Shown here: piece after piece, positions 8,447 to 16,775 of the stretch
Layout: every line of letters starts with the position of its first letter
How positions within the stretch are numbered: the stretch's first letter is position 1
Source of the DNA: JAAYEA01 sp012689325
GTDB taxonomy: Bacteria; Chloroflexota; Anaerolineae; JAAYEA01
NCBI GenBank assembly: GCA_036841525.1
Contig: DAITVZ010000052.1
Coordinates: 1-38,427, forward strand
Direction: 5' to 3'
DNA length: 38,427 nucleotides
Made by a program: the position numbers and the translations under genes
Notes under the pieces: generated by a model
Database searches by the model: none
What the model was told of the DNA's origin: nothing
The model's input: the letters and a program-made list of their open reading frames with translations, nothing else

Positions 8447-8764
8447 CTCCTGCCTCCTTCACTGGCTATACGATCGTTTGCTCTGACCCATAGAACGCAG
8501 CGGAGGACGCTTTTTGGGCATCCGGGCCCCATTTCCGCCCTGGTGTGGCCTCGGCGCCCTGCCTCCGTGGGCATCGCCATCACTTCTCCCTCCGCTCTGG
8601 CCCCAGCATGCCACAGCCGCGCATGACGGCTGCATGTGCCGCGCAGGGAGGCCGCATGGAGAGCGCATGGCGCCAACATGCGCGGAATGTGGTATAATGG
8701 GGTCAAGAGAGATGGCGTTGGTGATAAGCCTCACGAGCTCGTGGCGACGCGAGGGAGGTGCGCG
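8447..8764. other. Intergenic region between divergent genes
   Basis: 318 bases. Apart from the extended -10 at 8690-8698 and the two ribosome binding sites I see no gene. The short frames here have no recognisable protein features. Confidence 0.5.
8690..8698 (+). promoter_or_regulatory. Extended -10 promoter element for the SARP-STAND regulator
   Basis: TGGTATAAT is a perfect -10 box with the TGn extension. No good -35 is visible at the expected distance. It lies 66 bases before the ATG at 8765, which makes the upstream ATG at 8636 unusable from this promoter. Confidence 0.6.
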
Positions 8765-11700
8765 ATGGGGCGGCTGTCTATCTCTTTGCTGGGCCCGTTT
8801 CGGGCGGCGCTGGGCGGCGCGCCGGTGACCGAGTTCGAGTCCGACAAGGTGCGGGCGCTCTTGGCCTACCTCGCCGTCGAGTCGGGCCGCCCCCACCGGC
8901 GCCAATCCCTGGCGGGGCTGCTCTGGCCGGAGTGGCCGGAAGCCGCGGCGCGCGCCAACCTCCGCAACGCCCTGGCCAAGCTCCGCCAGTCCATCCGCGA
9001 CCACGAAGCCGATCCCCCTTACTTGCTGGCTGCCGGCGAGACCATCCAGTTCAACCTCCAGAGCGACCATTGGCTGGACGTGCGCGCCTTTGCCGAGACG
9101 ATCCAAGATCCCCAGAGCGACGTGCAGGCTCTCGAGAAGGCGCTGGCCCTGTATCGCGGCGATTTCCTGGAGGGCTTTGCTCTGGAGGAGAGCGCTTCCT
9201 TCGAGGAGTGGCAGTCGCTGACGCGCGAGCACCTGCGGGAGCAGCTCCTGAGGGGGCTGGCGCGGCTGGTGGCGCTATACGAGGGGGCGGGGGAGGCCGG
9301 GCTGGCGGCGGAGCGAGCGCGGCGGTGGGCCGAGCTATCGCCGCTGGACGAGGAAGCGCACCGGGCCGTGATGCGGCTGCTGGCGCGGGGCGGGCAACGC
9401 GCGGCGGCGCTGGCGCAGTACGAGACGTGCAAGCGGACGCTCCAGGCCGAGCTGGGGGTGGAGCCGGCGCCCGAGACGACGGCGCTCTGGGAGGCCATCC
9501 GCGGGGGAGAGGTCGCGTCGGCGCGGGCCCGGCAGGCCCGACCGCCGAACCTGCCGGGGGCGCTCTTCCCCCTGGTGGGGCGGGGGCAGGAGCTGGCGGG
9601 GATCGCGGAGCGGCTGCGCGATCCGGCGTGCCGGTTGCTGACGGTGGTGGGGCCCGGGGGCGCAGGCAAGACGCGGCTGGCCGTGGAGGCCGGGCTGCGC
9701 GCGGCAGGGGAGTGGGAGCACGGACTCTGCTATGTGCCGCTCTCCGGCGTGCGGGAGGTGGAGGGGATCGTGCCCGCCATCGCGCAGGGGCTGCGGCTGG
9801 ACTTCCTGGCCGATATCACCGTCTCGCCGAAGGAGCAAGTATTGAACTATCTGCGGGGGCGGCAGGTGCTGCTGCTCCTGGATAGCTATGAGCACCTGCT
9901 GGAGGGCGCGGGGCTGGTGGCCGAGATCCTGGCGGCGGCGCCGGGAGCCAAGGTGCTGGCGACCTCGCGGGCGCCGCTGGGGCTGCCCGGCGAGGTGCTC
10001 TATCCGCTGGCGGGGCTGGCCCACTCACCCGAGCCTGGCGAAGGCGCCGCGGCCAAGCTGTTCTGGACGGCGGCGCGCCGGGCGGGATGGGAGCGGGAGC
10101 CGACGCCAGAGGACGCCGCCGCGGTGGAGGGGCTCTGCCGCCGCGTGGGGGGACTGCCGCTGGCCGTCCTGCTGGCGGCCACGTGGATGAGGACGCTCAG
10201 CCCGGCGGAGATCGCCGCGGAGCTGGCGCAGGAAGCGGGGCGCAGCCTCGAGTTGCTGACGGCGGACTGGCCCGGGGTGCCGGAGCGCGAGCGCAGCATG
10301 CGGGCGGTGTTCGACCGCTCGTGGGAGCTGCTCTCCGCGCGGGAGCGGGCGATCCTGGCGGGGCTATCGGTCTTTCGCGGCGGGTTCACGGCGCACCGGG
10401 CCGAGGCGGTGACCGGCGCGACGCTGCGCGACCTGGCGCGGCTGGTGGATCGCTCGCTGGTGATGCGGCGCGAGTCGGGGCGCTACGACCTGCAGGACCT
10501 GACGCGGGAATACGCCGCCGCCCGGCTGGCGGAGACGCCGGAGGTGGAGGCGGCGGCGCGCGACCGCCACGCCGCGCATTACGCCCGCGCCCTGCACGAG
10601 TGGGAGCCGCTGTTAATGACGGGACAAGAGACGGCCACCCTGCGCGAGATGGAGGCCGAGGTGGGCAACATCCGCGCGGCCTGGCACTGGGCAGTGGAGC
10701 GGGGCCAGGCGGAGTGGCTGCGCCAGGGGACCTACGGGCTCTTCCAGTTCTACTACCGGGCCTACCGCTGGGAGGAAGCGGAGGGGCTGGGGGGCGCGGC
10801 GGTGCAGCGGCTGCGCGGCCTGGTGGCCGAGCGGGGCCGCGAGCCCGGGCTCTTGCTGGCCCTGGCGGAATGCACCAAGGATCTCTGTGGCATAGCGGGC
10901 TGGCTCAGGAAAGAAGAGCGCGTCCACGAGTTGGGCCGGGAGAGCTTGGAGTTGCTGGAGGAGGCTGAACGCGCCGGGGCAGACGTGCGCGCGACCAAGT
11001 ACTTGTTTGCAGCCGTGGGCGGCGTATGGATCAACGAGAGATGGGATGAGGAGAAGCTGGCCCGGTTGCGGGAGGGCGCCGAGCAGGCGCGAGCCGTGGG
11101 CGATCGGCAAGAGGCCGCGCTGGGCCTGTACCGCGTCGGCATGCGCCTTCTGCTGATGCAGCGGGAGCCAGAAGCGCGTGGCCCGCTGCAAGAGTCGCTC
11201 GCGCTCTACCGCGAGTTGGGCTACCGCAACGGTATCCAGGCTGCTTTGCTGCGGCTGGTTATGCTGGCGAGATTGGACGGACGTTTCGGAGACCTGGAGG
11301 AGTTCGCTGATGAGGGCGAGGGGCTTCTCAGAGGGCACGATCACCTTAGCCTCCTGCCCCGTCGCCAGGTCTCTTTGTGCGCGGCGCTCTACGTGGCCGG
11401 GCGGTTCGCCAGCGCCGAGCCGCTCACCCGGGCCTGCGTGGCGGATGCCGAAGAGACGGCCCTCTCGCGGCTGACCGAGTCGCTGACCAGGTTGGGCGCG
11501 ATCGAGATTCACCTGGGCCGTTGGGGGGAGGCGAGAGAGACCCTCACACGCGCACTGCGGACCTGGAAAGAGGGCTGGTACAGGACGCTGCAGTGGAGCC
11601 CAGTGATGCGCTTGAGCCTGCTGGCGCTGGCGGCAGAGGACCTGGCTGAGGTGCAGCGCTGCCTGGAACAAGGCCAGGCTCTGCTGTCGGAGGTCAAGGA

Positions 11701-12097
11701 GGAGCCCTCCCTCTGGGACGCCGTCGGCGACATCGCGACGAGGTGGCTGCCCTGGCTGCCGCAGGCTGTGCTAGCGCTCTTAGCCGGGCACCCTGATCAG
11801 GCCGGGGCGCCGCTTCGGACGCTGCTGCGCCAGTTCACCACCGGAGAGTCGCTGGCCGTGGCGGCGCTCTATGGGCTGGCACGCGGCGAGCCCGAGCGCG
11901 CGGTGGAGCTCTACGCTGTCGCCCGGCGCGACCCCTTTGTGAGCGGCAGCTCGTGGTACGCCAGGGTGGTGGGCGAGCGGGTCGCTGCTGCGGCGGCGGG
12001 CCTGCCGCCCGAGGCCGTCCGCGCCGCGGAGGAGCGGGGGCGCAAGCGGGAGTGGGCGGCGACGATCAAGGAACTGGTCGACGAGTTGGCGACCTGA
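8765..12097 (+). CDS. SARP/BTAD transcriptional regulator with STAND ATPase and TPR-like C-terminus
   Basis: 1110 residues. Order: winged-helix DNA-binding domain at about 1-95 (SISLLGPFRAALGG start, LAYLAVES); bacterial transcriptional activation domain at about 100-245 (LYRGDFLEGF, RRWAELSPLDEEAHRAVMR, LGVEPAPET); then an NB-ARC-like ATPase with P-loop GPGGAGKT near 296 and Walker B LLLLDSYEHLL near 370; then a long helical TPR-like region. This is the AfsR/LuxR-MalT-like plan: a ligand- or protein-sensed ATP switch controlling transcription, usually of nearby or secondary-metabolite genes. The ATG at 8765 follows GGAGGTGCGCG. Its TGA stop lies inside a repeat arm (12092-12107). Target genes unknown; the divergent membrane protein is one candidate. 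Confidence 0.9.
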   Translation: MGRLSISLLGPFRAALGGAPVTEFESDKVRALLAYLAVESGRPHRRQSLAGLLWPEWPEAAARANLRNALAKLRQSIRDHEADPPYLLAAGETIQFNLQSDHWLDVRAFAETIQDPQSDVQALEKALALYRGDFLEGFALEESASFEEWQSLTREHLREQLLRGLARLVALYEGAGEAGLAAERARRWAELSPLDEEAHRAVMRLLARGGQRAAALAQYETCKRTLQAELGVEPAPETTALWEAIRGGEVASARARQARPPNLPGALFPLVGRGQELAGIAERLRDPACRLLTVVGPGGAGKTRLAVEAGLRAAGEWEHGLCYVPLSGVREVEGIVPAIAQGLRLDFLADITVSPKEQVLNYLRGRQVLLLLDSYEHLLEGAGLVAEILAAAPGAKVLATSRAPLGLPGEVLYPLAGLAHSPEPGEGAAAKLFWTAARRAGWEREPTPEDAAAVEGLCRRVGGLPLAVLLAATWMRTLSPAEIAAELAQEAGRSLELLTADWPGVPERERSMRAVFDRSWELLSARERAILAGLSVFRGGFTAHRAEAVTGATLRDLARLVDRSLVMRRESGRYDLQDLTREYAAARLAETPEVEAAARDRHAAHYARALHEWEPLLMTGQETATLREMEAEVGNIRAAWHWAVERGQAEWLRQGTYGLFQFYYRAYRWEEAEGLGGAAVQRLRGLVAERGREPGLLLALAECTKDLCGIAGWLRKEERVHELGRESLELLEEAERAGADVRATKYLFAAVGGVWINERWDEEKLARLREGAEQARAVGDRQEAALGLYRVGMRLLLMQREPEARGPLQESLALYRELGYRNGIQAALLRLVMLARLDGRFGDLEEFADEGEGLLRGHDHLSLLPRRQVSLCAALYVAGRFASAEPLTRACVADAEETALSRLTESLTRLGAIEIHLGRWGEARETLTRALRTWKEGWYRTLQWSPVMRLSLLALAAEDLAEVQRCLEQGQALLSEVKEEPSLWDAVGDIATRWLPWLPQAVLALLAGHPDQAGAPLRTLLRQFTTGESLAVAALYGLARGEPERAVELYAVARRDPFVSGSSWYARVVGERVAAAAAGLPPEAVRAAEERGRKREWAATIKELVDELAT

Positions 12098-12185
12098 CAG
12101 GTTCCCGCTGGGCCTCGCTCGGAGAGAGCCTTGCGGTGGACGCGCCAGGCTCCGCGGCGGCGGGCTCGACGGGAACCTGTCAGGT
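12092..12185. repeat. Inverted repeat with 16-base perfect arms
   Basis: ACCTGACAGGTTCCCG (12092-12107) and its exact complement (12170-12185) are separated by 62 bases. Each arm contains the smaller palindrome ACCTGACAGGT. The left arm carries the TGA stop of the regulator gene. A related single arm, GACCTGACGGGTCCCG, lies at 19291-19306. It sits between convergent genes and may act as a terminator, though it lacks a U tract. Confidence 0.7.
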
Positions 12186-12195
12186 CAGCGCCGCG

Positions 12196-14004
12196 TCAGC
12201 TCGCGGCCTGCTCGATCTCGGCGCTCAACCGCTCCATCTCGCCTTGCAGCGCGGCGAGCTCGCCCTGCTGGCGGCGCAGCCCGCCGCCGAGCTGGTCCAG
12301 GTAGCGGCGCAGCGGCAAGAGCGCCTCGGCGGCGTGGGCGCGATAGGCGGTCAGCTCGCGGCTGGTGGCGTCCAACAGCGCCTCGCGGAAGGTCCCTTGC
12401 AGCGCGGCCACCTGCTGGCGGAGGTTCTCCTTGGCCTTTTCCCGGGCGCGGGGCAGCCGGCGGTTCACCATGACCCAGGCGCCGCCCAGCGCCACGGCGC
12501 CGCCGATGGCCCAGCCCACGGGGCCCAGCAGCGCCGAGGCCGCCGCGCCGGCCTTCATCCCCACCAGCGCCTCGGCCAGCTCGCTGAGGCCAAAGATCAC
12601 CAGCCCGCCGCCGCCCACCAGCCCCGAAAGGCCGATCACGGCGGTGTCGGCCAGCGCGCTCAATTGCGTGTTGCGCAGGCTATCGGTGGCCTCCCGCTTG
12701 CTGTAGCGGTTCAGCGCCTGCTCGGCCTGCCGCACGTTCTCCTCGAACGCCTCCATGCTCCCCGTCAGGTCGCCCGTCACCGTCCCCAGCGTCTCGTCCT
12801 GGTGGCGCTCCAGCATCCCCCGCAGCGCGCCGAGCGTCTGCTGCCAGCGCTGGCGGTCCTCGGCCAGCAGCTCGCCGATGAGCCGGTCCACCCGCTGGCC
12901 GATCTGCTGCGGCGCGTCGGCCACCACCGCCTGCTCGAAGCGGGCCTGGAAGGCCGACCAGTTCACGATCTGCCCCAGGTTGCGGATTTGCAGGTTCTCG
13001 TCGATAAAGCGCGCGCCCCGCTCGTTCATGCTGGCGAAAAGCCGGGCGATGGGCTCGAAATGGGCGTCCAGCCGCGCGCCCATGGCGGCGCGGTGGAGCT
13101 GGTCCGAGCTGTCGATCTGGCCGAGGGAGGAGAGGTCGCTCTCCACCACGGCCAATTGCCGGGCCACGGCGCCGCCGCGCTGCTGCAGGAGCGATTGGGC
13201 CACCCGCAGCGGGGTGTGCAGCTTTTCGCGGAGCCGCGCCTCGGCGTAGAGGGTGTCGCGCAGGAAGGCGGTCACCTTGCCGATGCCGCTCTCCTCGTGG
13301 AGCTTGCGCCGGCGGACCAAATTGGCGCCGCGCTGGGACTCCAGCGCCCAACGGGCCGAGACGGGGATGATGGTCGGCTGGAAGCGCAGCATCTGCTGGC
13401 TTTGCGCCGCCACAAAGTCGGTCACCTGCTTGATCTCGGCGTCGCCGTTCAGCAGGTCGATCTGGTTCAGCAGGATCACCACCTTGGTGCCGTACTCGCG
13501 GATCAGCTCCAGGTAGAGCCGGTCGGTCTCGGCGAAGGCGTGGGTGGCGGACATGACAAAGAGGACGAAATCGGAGCGGTGGACGAACTCGCGGGCCAGG
13601 CGCTCATGCTCGCGAAAGACGGCGTTGGTGCCGGGGGTGTCCACCAGGCTGAGGTTCTCCAAGATCGGCGCGGGGTGGGTGAGCACGGCCAGCTCGCCCT
13701 CGAAGCGCTTGGTCTTCATGCTGCCCTGTTGCAGGATGTTGATCCGCGCCGTGGTGGGGAGGATGCCGGTCTCCAAATAGTCGTCGCCCAATAAGGCGTT
13801 GATCAGCGACGACTTGCCCGAGTTGAACTCGCCCACCACCACCAGCATGAAAAGCTGGTCCAGGTGGGCGATCATGTCCTCGATCTTGGCCAGGTCCTCG
13901 GGGGTGGTCCCCTCCAGCCGGGCCAGCGCCTCGCGCGCCTGCGCCAGCAGGCCGATCTCGGCGTCGTACAGGCGCCCATAGGGCGCGGGGAATCGCTCGC
14001 TCAT
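12196..14004 (-). CDS. Bacterial dynamin-like GTPase, second of a pair
   Basis: 602 residues. GTPase motifs: P-loop GEFNSGKSS (58-66), switch threonines near T84-T85, DTPG (122-125) and NQID (180-183). A long helical stalk follows. In the C-terminal half a hydrophobic stretch (ALADTAVIGLSGLVGGGGLV and a second segment ending GGAVALGGAWVMV) should insert in the membrane, as the paddle of bacterial dynamin-like proteins does. These proteins remodel or protect membranes by GTP-driven assembly. The ATG at 14004 overlaps the stop of the upstream dynamin gene (ATGA). Tandem pairs of this family can form hetero-oligomers, so a joint complex is likely. Confidence 0.88.
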   Translation of the reverse strand: MSERFPAPYGRLYDAEIGLLAQAREALARLEGTTPEDLAKIEDMIAHLDQLFMLVVVGEFNSGKSSLINALLGDDYLETGILPTTARINILQQGSMKTKRFEGELAVLTHPAPILENLSLVDTPGTNAVFREHERLAREFVHRSDFVLFVMSATHAFAETDRLYLELIREYGTKVVILLNQIDLLNGDAEIKQVTDFVAAQSQQMLRFQPTIIPVSARWALESQRGANLVRRRKLHEESGIGKVTAFLRDTLYAEARLREKLHTPLRVAQSLLQQRGGAVARQLAVVESDLSSLGQIDSSDQLHRAAMGARLDAHFEPIARLFASMNERGARFIDENLQIRNLGQIVNWSAFQARFEQAVVADAPQQIGQRVDRLIGELLAEDRQRWQQTLGALRGMLERHQDETLGTVTGDLTGSMEAFEENVRQAEQALNRYSKREATDSLRNTQLSALADTAVIGLSGLVGGGGLVIFGLSELAEALVGMKAGAAASALLGPVGWAIGGAVALGGAWVMVNRRLPRAREKAKENLRQQVAALQGTFREALLDATSRELTAYRAHAAEALLPLRRYLDQLGGGLRRQQGELAALQGEMERLSAEIEQAAS

Positions 14005-15854
14005 TCGCTCTCCATCAATTCCGCTTCCAGCAGGCGCAGCGTGTCGTCGATCTCGGCCAGCTCCTTGCCGAGCCGCTCCAGGCGGGTGCGGTGGCTGTGC
14101 ACCAGCCGCTGGTAGGGGCCGGCGGCCTGCTCCAGCGCGCGCTCGTAGCGCCCCGCCAGCTCGCCGATCTGCTGGGAAAGCCCCTCGCGCAGCTTACCCT
14201 GCATGGCGTCCAGCACGCCGTCCAGCGCCAGCCGGGCGCGGAAGCGGCGCAGCGGCAGCAGCAGGAACCCCAGCGCGCCCAGGACCGCCGCTGTCCCCAC
14301 GATCCACAGGAGCACTGGGCCGCGCTCCTCCACGAAAGCCTTGGCGTAGGCGCTGGCCGCCCACGCGGCGATGACCACGATGGCCTCCCAGGCGAGGGTC
14401 TGCCACCAGGCGCTGCGGGCGCTGGCCGACCAGCGGTCCACAAAGGCGGGGAGGTCGGCCTCTTTCAGCACCCGCTCCACCAGGGAGCGGGCCTGGTCCC
14501 GCTGGCGCAACGCGGCCAGCTCGTCATAGGGGACCTGCACCTCGCCGATCAGGCGGGCGCGCAGCTCGGGACGGGCCTTTTCCAGGTGCTTATTGACATA
14601 AAACACCGCATTGGTCACCAGCGACTGGCCCTCGGCGGCCAGGTGCTGGTAGCCCTGCCCCACGGCCTGCTCGATCCGCTCCGGCGCCTCGGCCTGCAGG
14701 AAGCGGTCCAGCGCGTTGACCCGGCCCGATTCGCCGGCGGGGATCAGGCGCGGCAGCCGCACCACATAGCGCCCGAGGCCGCGCGCGACCTGCGCCAACC
14801 CATAGTCGCGGCGCAGCCGCTGGTGCGCCAGCTCGCGGACCTGGTCCATGGTCTGGTCGGCCTCGCCCAGGCGGGCCTCCAGCAGCCCTTGCTGGCGCTC
14901 GCGAAAGGCGCGCACCTGCCCCCAGACGTTGTCCAGGGTCTCCACCTCGGCGCGCCAGGCGGCCAGCTCGGACTGGGCGACATCCTTGTACTTGGCGGCG
15001 AGCCACTGGCCGGTGCGCCCGGCGGTCAGGAGCGTGCCCTGGGCGCGGCTGCGCTCGCCGATGGTGTCCATGATGTAGGCCTCCAGGGCGGGGAAGCCGC
15101 TCTGCTGGCGGAGCGCCTCGGCGGCGTCGCCGGCGAGGATGGCGGCGCGCTGGGCCAGCTTGGCCGAAACGGGGATGATCTCGGGGGTATAGCCCGCCGC
15201 GCGCTGGAACGCCTCGGCCACGTAGCCCAGCACCTCGTCCCGCTCGCCCGGCGCCAGCAGGTCGGTCTGGTTCACCACCAGCACCACCTTGGAGCGGAAC
15301 TCGCGGACCAGGTCCAGGTAAAGCCGGTCGGTCTCGGCAAAGGGGCGATTGGCGGCCATGACGAAAAGGACCACGTCGGCCCAGTGGATGAACTGGCGAG
15401 CCAGCGCCTCGTGCTCGCGAAAGACGCTGTTGCTCCCGGGGGTGTCCACCAGGCAGACGCCGCGCAGCCACTCGGCGGGGTAGGTCCACTCCACCAGCGC
15501 GTCGGGCTGGGAGGCCCCCGCAGTCCCTGCGGCCCCCGCAGTCCCTGCGGCCCCCGCTTGCGGCCCATAAGTGACCAGGTGCAGCCGGTCGGTGGTGGGG
15601 GTGACGCCCTCCGGCAGCAGCCGCTCGCCCAAGAGGGCGTTGATCAGCGCCGACTTGCCGGCGTTGAACTCGCCCAGCGCCACCAGGTAGTAGAGCCCGT
15701 GCAGGTGCTGGATGCTATCGCGAAGGCGGGTCAGGTCCTCTTCGGCGGCGCCGCCTAGCGATGCCAGCGTATCCGTCAGCGCGAGGAGGGCGTGCCGCTC
15801 GCGCTGGCGGAGGGTCTCGTAGGACTGTTGCCAGGGGTTCTTAGCGGATTTCAT
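14001..15854 (-). CDS. Bacterial dynamin-like GTPase, first of a pair
   Basis: 617 residues. P-loop GEFNAGKSA (61-69), TPTTDR (85-90), DTPG (137-140), NQTD (195-198). Two membrane segments are seen in the C-terminal third (from WEAIVVIAAWAASAYA and LLWIVGTAAVLGALGFLLL). An Ala/Gly/Thr-rich insert at about residues 98-114 between the switch I and DTPG motifs is encoded by an 18-base tandem repeat. The start ATG 15854 lies 14 bases inside the end of the VWA gene, and the stop overlaps the next dynamin start, so all three are probably translationally coupled. The sequence differs substantially from its partner, so the pair is an old duplication or heterodimer. Confidence 0.88.
   Translation of the reverse strand: MKSAKNPWQQSYETLRQRERHALLALTDTLASLGGAAEEDLTRLRDSIQHLHGLYYLVALGEFNAGKSALINALLGERLLPEGVTPTTDRLHLVTYGPQAGAAGTAGAAGTAGASQPDALVEWTYPAEWLRGVCLVDTPGSNSVFREHEALARQFIHWADVVLFVMAANRPFAETDRLYLDLVREFRSKVVLVVNQTDLLAPGERDEVLGYVAEAFQRAAGYTPEIIPVSAKLAQRAAILAGDAAEALRQQSGFPALEAYIMDTIGERSRAQGTLLTAGRTGQWLAAKYKDVAQSELAAWRAEVETLDNVWGQVRAFRERQQGLLEARLGEADQTMDQVRELAHQRLRRDYGLAQVARGLGRYVVRLPRLIPAGESGRVNALDRFLQAEAPERIEQAVGQGYQHLAAEGQSLVTNAVFYVNKHLEKARPELRARLIGEVQVPYDELAALRQRDQARSLVERVLKEADLPAFVDRWSASARSAWWQTLAWEAIVVIAAWAASAYAKAFVEERGPVLLWIVGTAAVLGALGFLLLPLRRFRARLALDGVLDAMQGKLREGLSQQIGELAGRYERALEQAAGPYQRLVHSHRTRLERLGKELAEIDDTLRLLEAELMESE
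15513..15557. repeat. 18-base tandem repeat, 2.5 copies, inside dynamin gene
   Basis: GGCCCCCGCAGTCCCTGC occurs at 15513-15530 and 15531-15548, with half a copy to 15557. It is in frame (six codons per unit) and gives repeated Ala-Gly-Thr-Ala-Gly-Ala on the coding strand. Unit number could vary between strains without breaking the frame. Confidence 0.85.
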
Positions 15855-16731
15855 CTCGCACCGTCTGGTATAGATGCTCGGCCTCGAGATCGGCGACGGC
15901 GTAGCATTGGCCGCCGAGGCGATCGGCGATGCCCCGCGCCAGCCCCACGTCCAGCGACGAGTGCTCGGTGTTGATGACGATGGAGCGCACGTTGGCGGCC
16001 TTGATCAGGCCGGCCACGCGCAGCGCCTCCTCCTGGGGCGGCAGGTCGGTCATGGAGACATTGCCCGCGCCGTCGGTGAGCAGCACCAACAGGGGCAGCA
16101 CGTCGGGGTTCTGGCGGCGCTCGCGGGTCAGCACTTCATAGGCGAGGAAGAGGCCGCGCGAGAGGGGGGTGCGGCCGCCCACGGGGAGCTCGATCATGGC
16201 GCGGTTGGCCAGCTCGACGCTGTTGGTGGGCGGGAGCACGAGGTTGGCATCGTGCCTCTGGAAGGTGATGAGGCTGACCCGATCGCGCTTTTGGTAGGCA
16301 TCGATCAGGAGAGACATGATCGCTCCTTTGGCCGCCTCCATCCGCTGCGCTGCGGCCATGGACCAGCTCGCATCCACCAGAAAGAGGATGAGATTCGCCG
16401 AGCGGCGCACCCGCACCTTTTCCCGCAGGTCGCTGGTCTCGACCGCCAAAGCCACGTCGCTGCGGTCGCGGTGAATCTGATACGGCGCCGCCTGGCGCAA
16501 CGTCGCGTCGAAGGCCAGGTCGTTGACCCGACCCTCGGCCGGGCGGCTTCGGATATAGTGGCCGCGCTTGCGCTCGCTCTTGGTGCGGCTGCGCTTGCCA
16601 TGGGCGCGGCGCAGGGTGCGGTCCTGCGGCGTCTGCAACCGGCGCGGGCGAAAGATGCGCCCCATCTCGATCTGCGTGTCCGCGCTGAACGGGCTGGACG
16701 GCGCCGGCGAGTTGGGCGCGTTGCCCTCCAT
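15841..16731 (-). CDS. VWA-domain protein, ChlD/cobaltochelatase-like C-terminal module
   Basis: 296 residues from the ATG at 16731. A basic, disordered stretch up to about 60 is followed by a von Willebrand A domain with the metal-ion site DASWSM (DxSxS), a conserved Thr in GGRTPL and LLTDGAGN. This is the C-terminal half of ChlD/BchD-type chelatase subunits, which lack an ATPase here. No ribosome binding site precedes the ATG. The same frame is open upstream to a TAA at 16828-16830 and overlaps the end of the ChlI-type gene, where a run of nine A lies. It is therefore more likely to be made as a fusion by a -1 shift than as a separate protein. The stop overlaps the next dynamin gene. Confidence 0.8.
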   Translation of the reverse strand: MEGNAPNSPAPSSPFSADTQIEMGRIFRPRRLQTPQDRTLRRAHGKRSRTKSERKRGHYIRSRPAEGRVNDLAFDATLRQAAPYQIHRDRSDVALAVETSDLREKVRVRRSANLILFLVDASWSMAAAQRMEAAKGAIMSLLIDAYQKRDRVSLITFQRHDANLVLPPTNSVELANRAMIELPVGGRTPLSRGLFLAYEVLTRERRQNPDVLPLLVLLTDGAGNVSMTDLPPQEEALRVAGLIKAANVRSIVINTEHSSLDVGLARGIADRLGGQCYAVADLEAEHLYQTVRDEIR

Positions 16732-16775
16732 GGGCGTCGCGCCGCGCTTGGTTGTGGTGGTGGACTCTTGCCGCT

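Noticed and set aside
8636..8764. Longer start of the SARP-STAND regulator
   Set aside because: It covers the TATAAT promoter element, and the extra 43 residues look non-coding. The ATG at 8765 has a good binding site and begins the conserved winged-helix domain.
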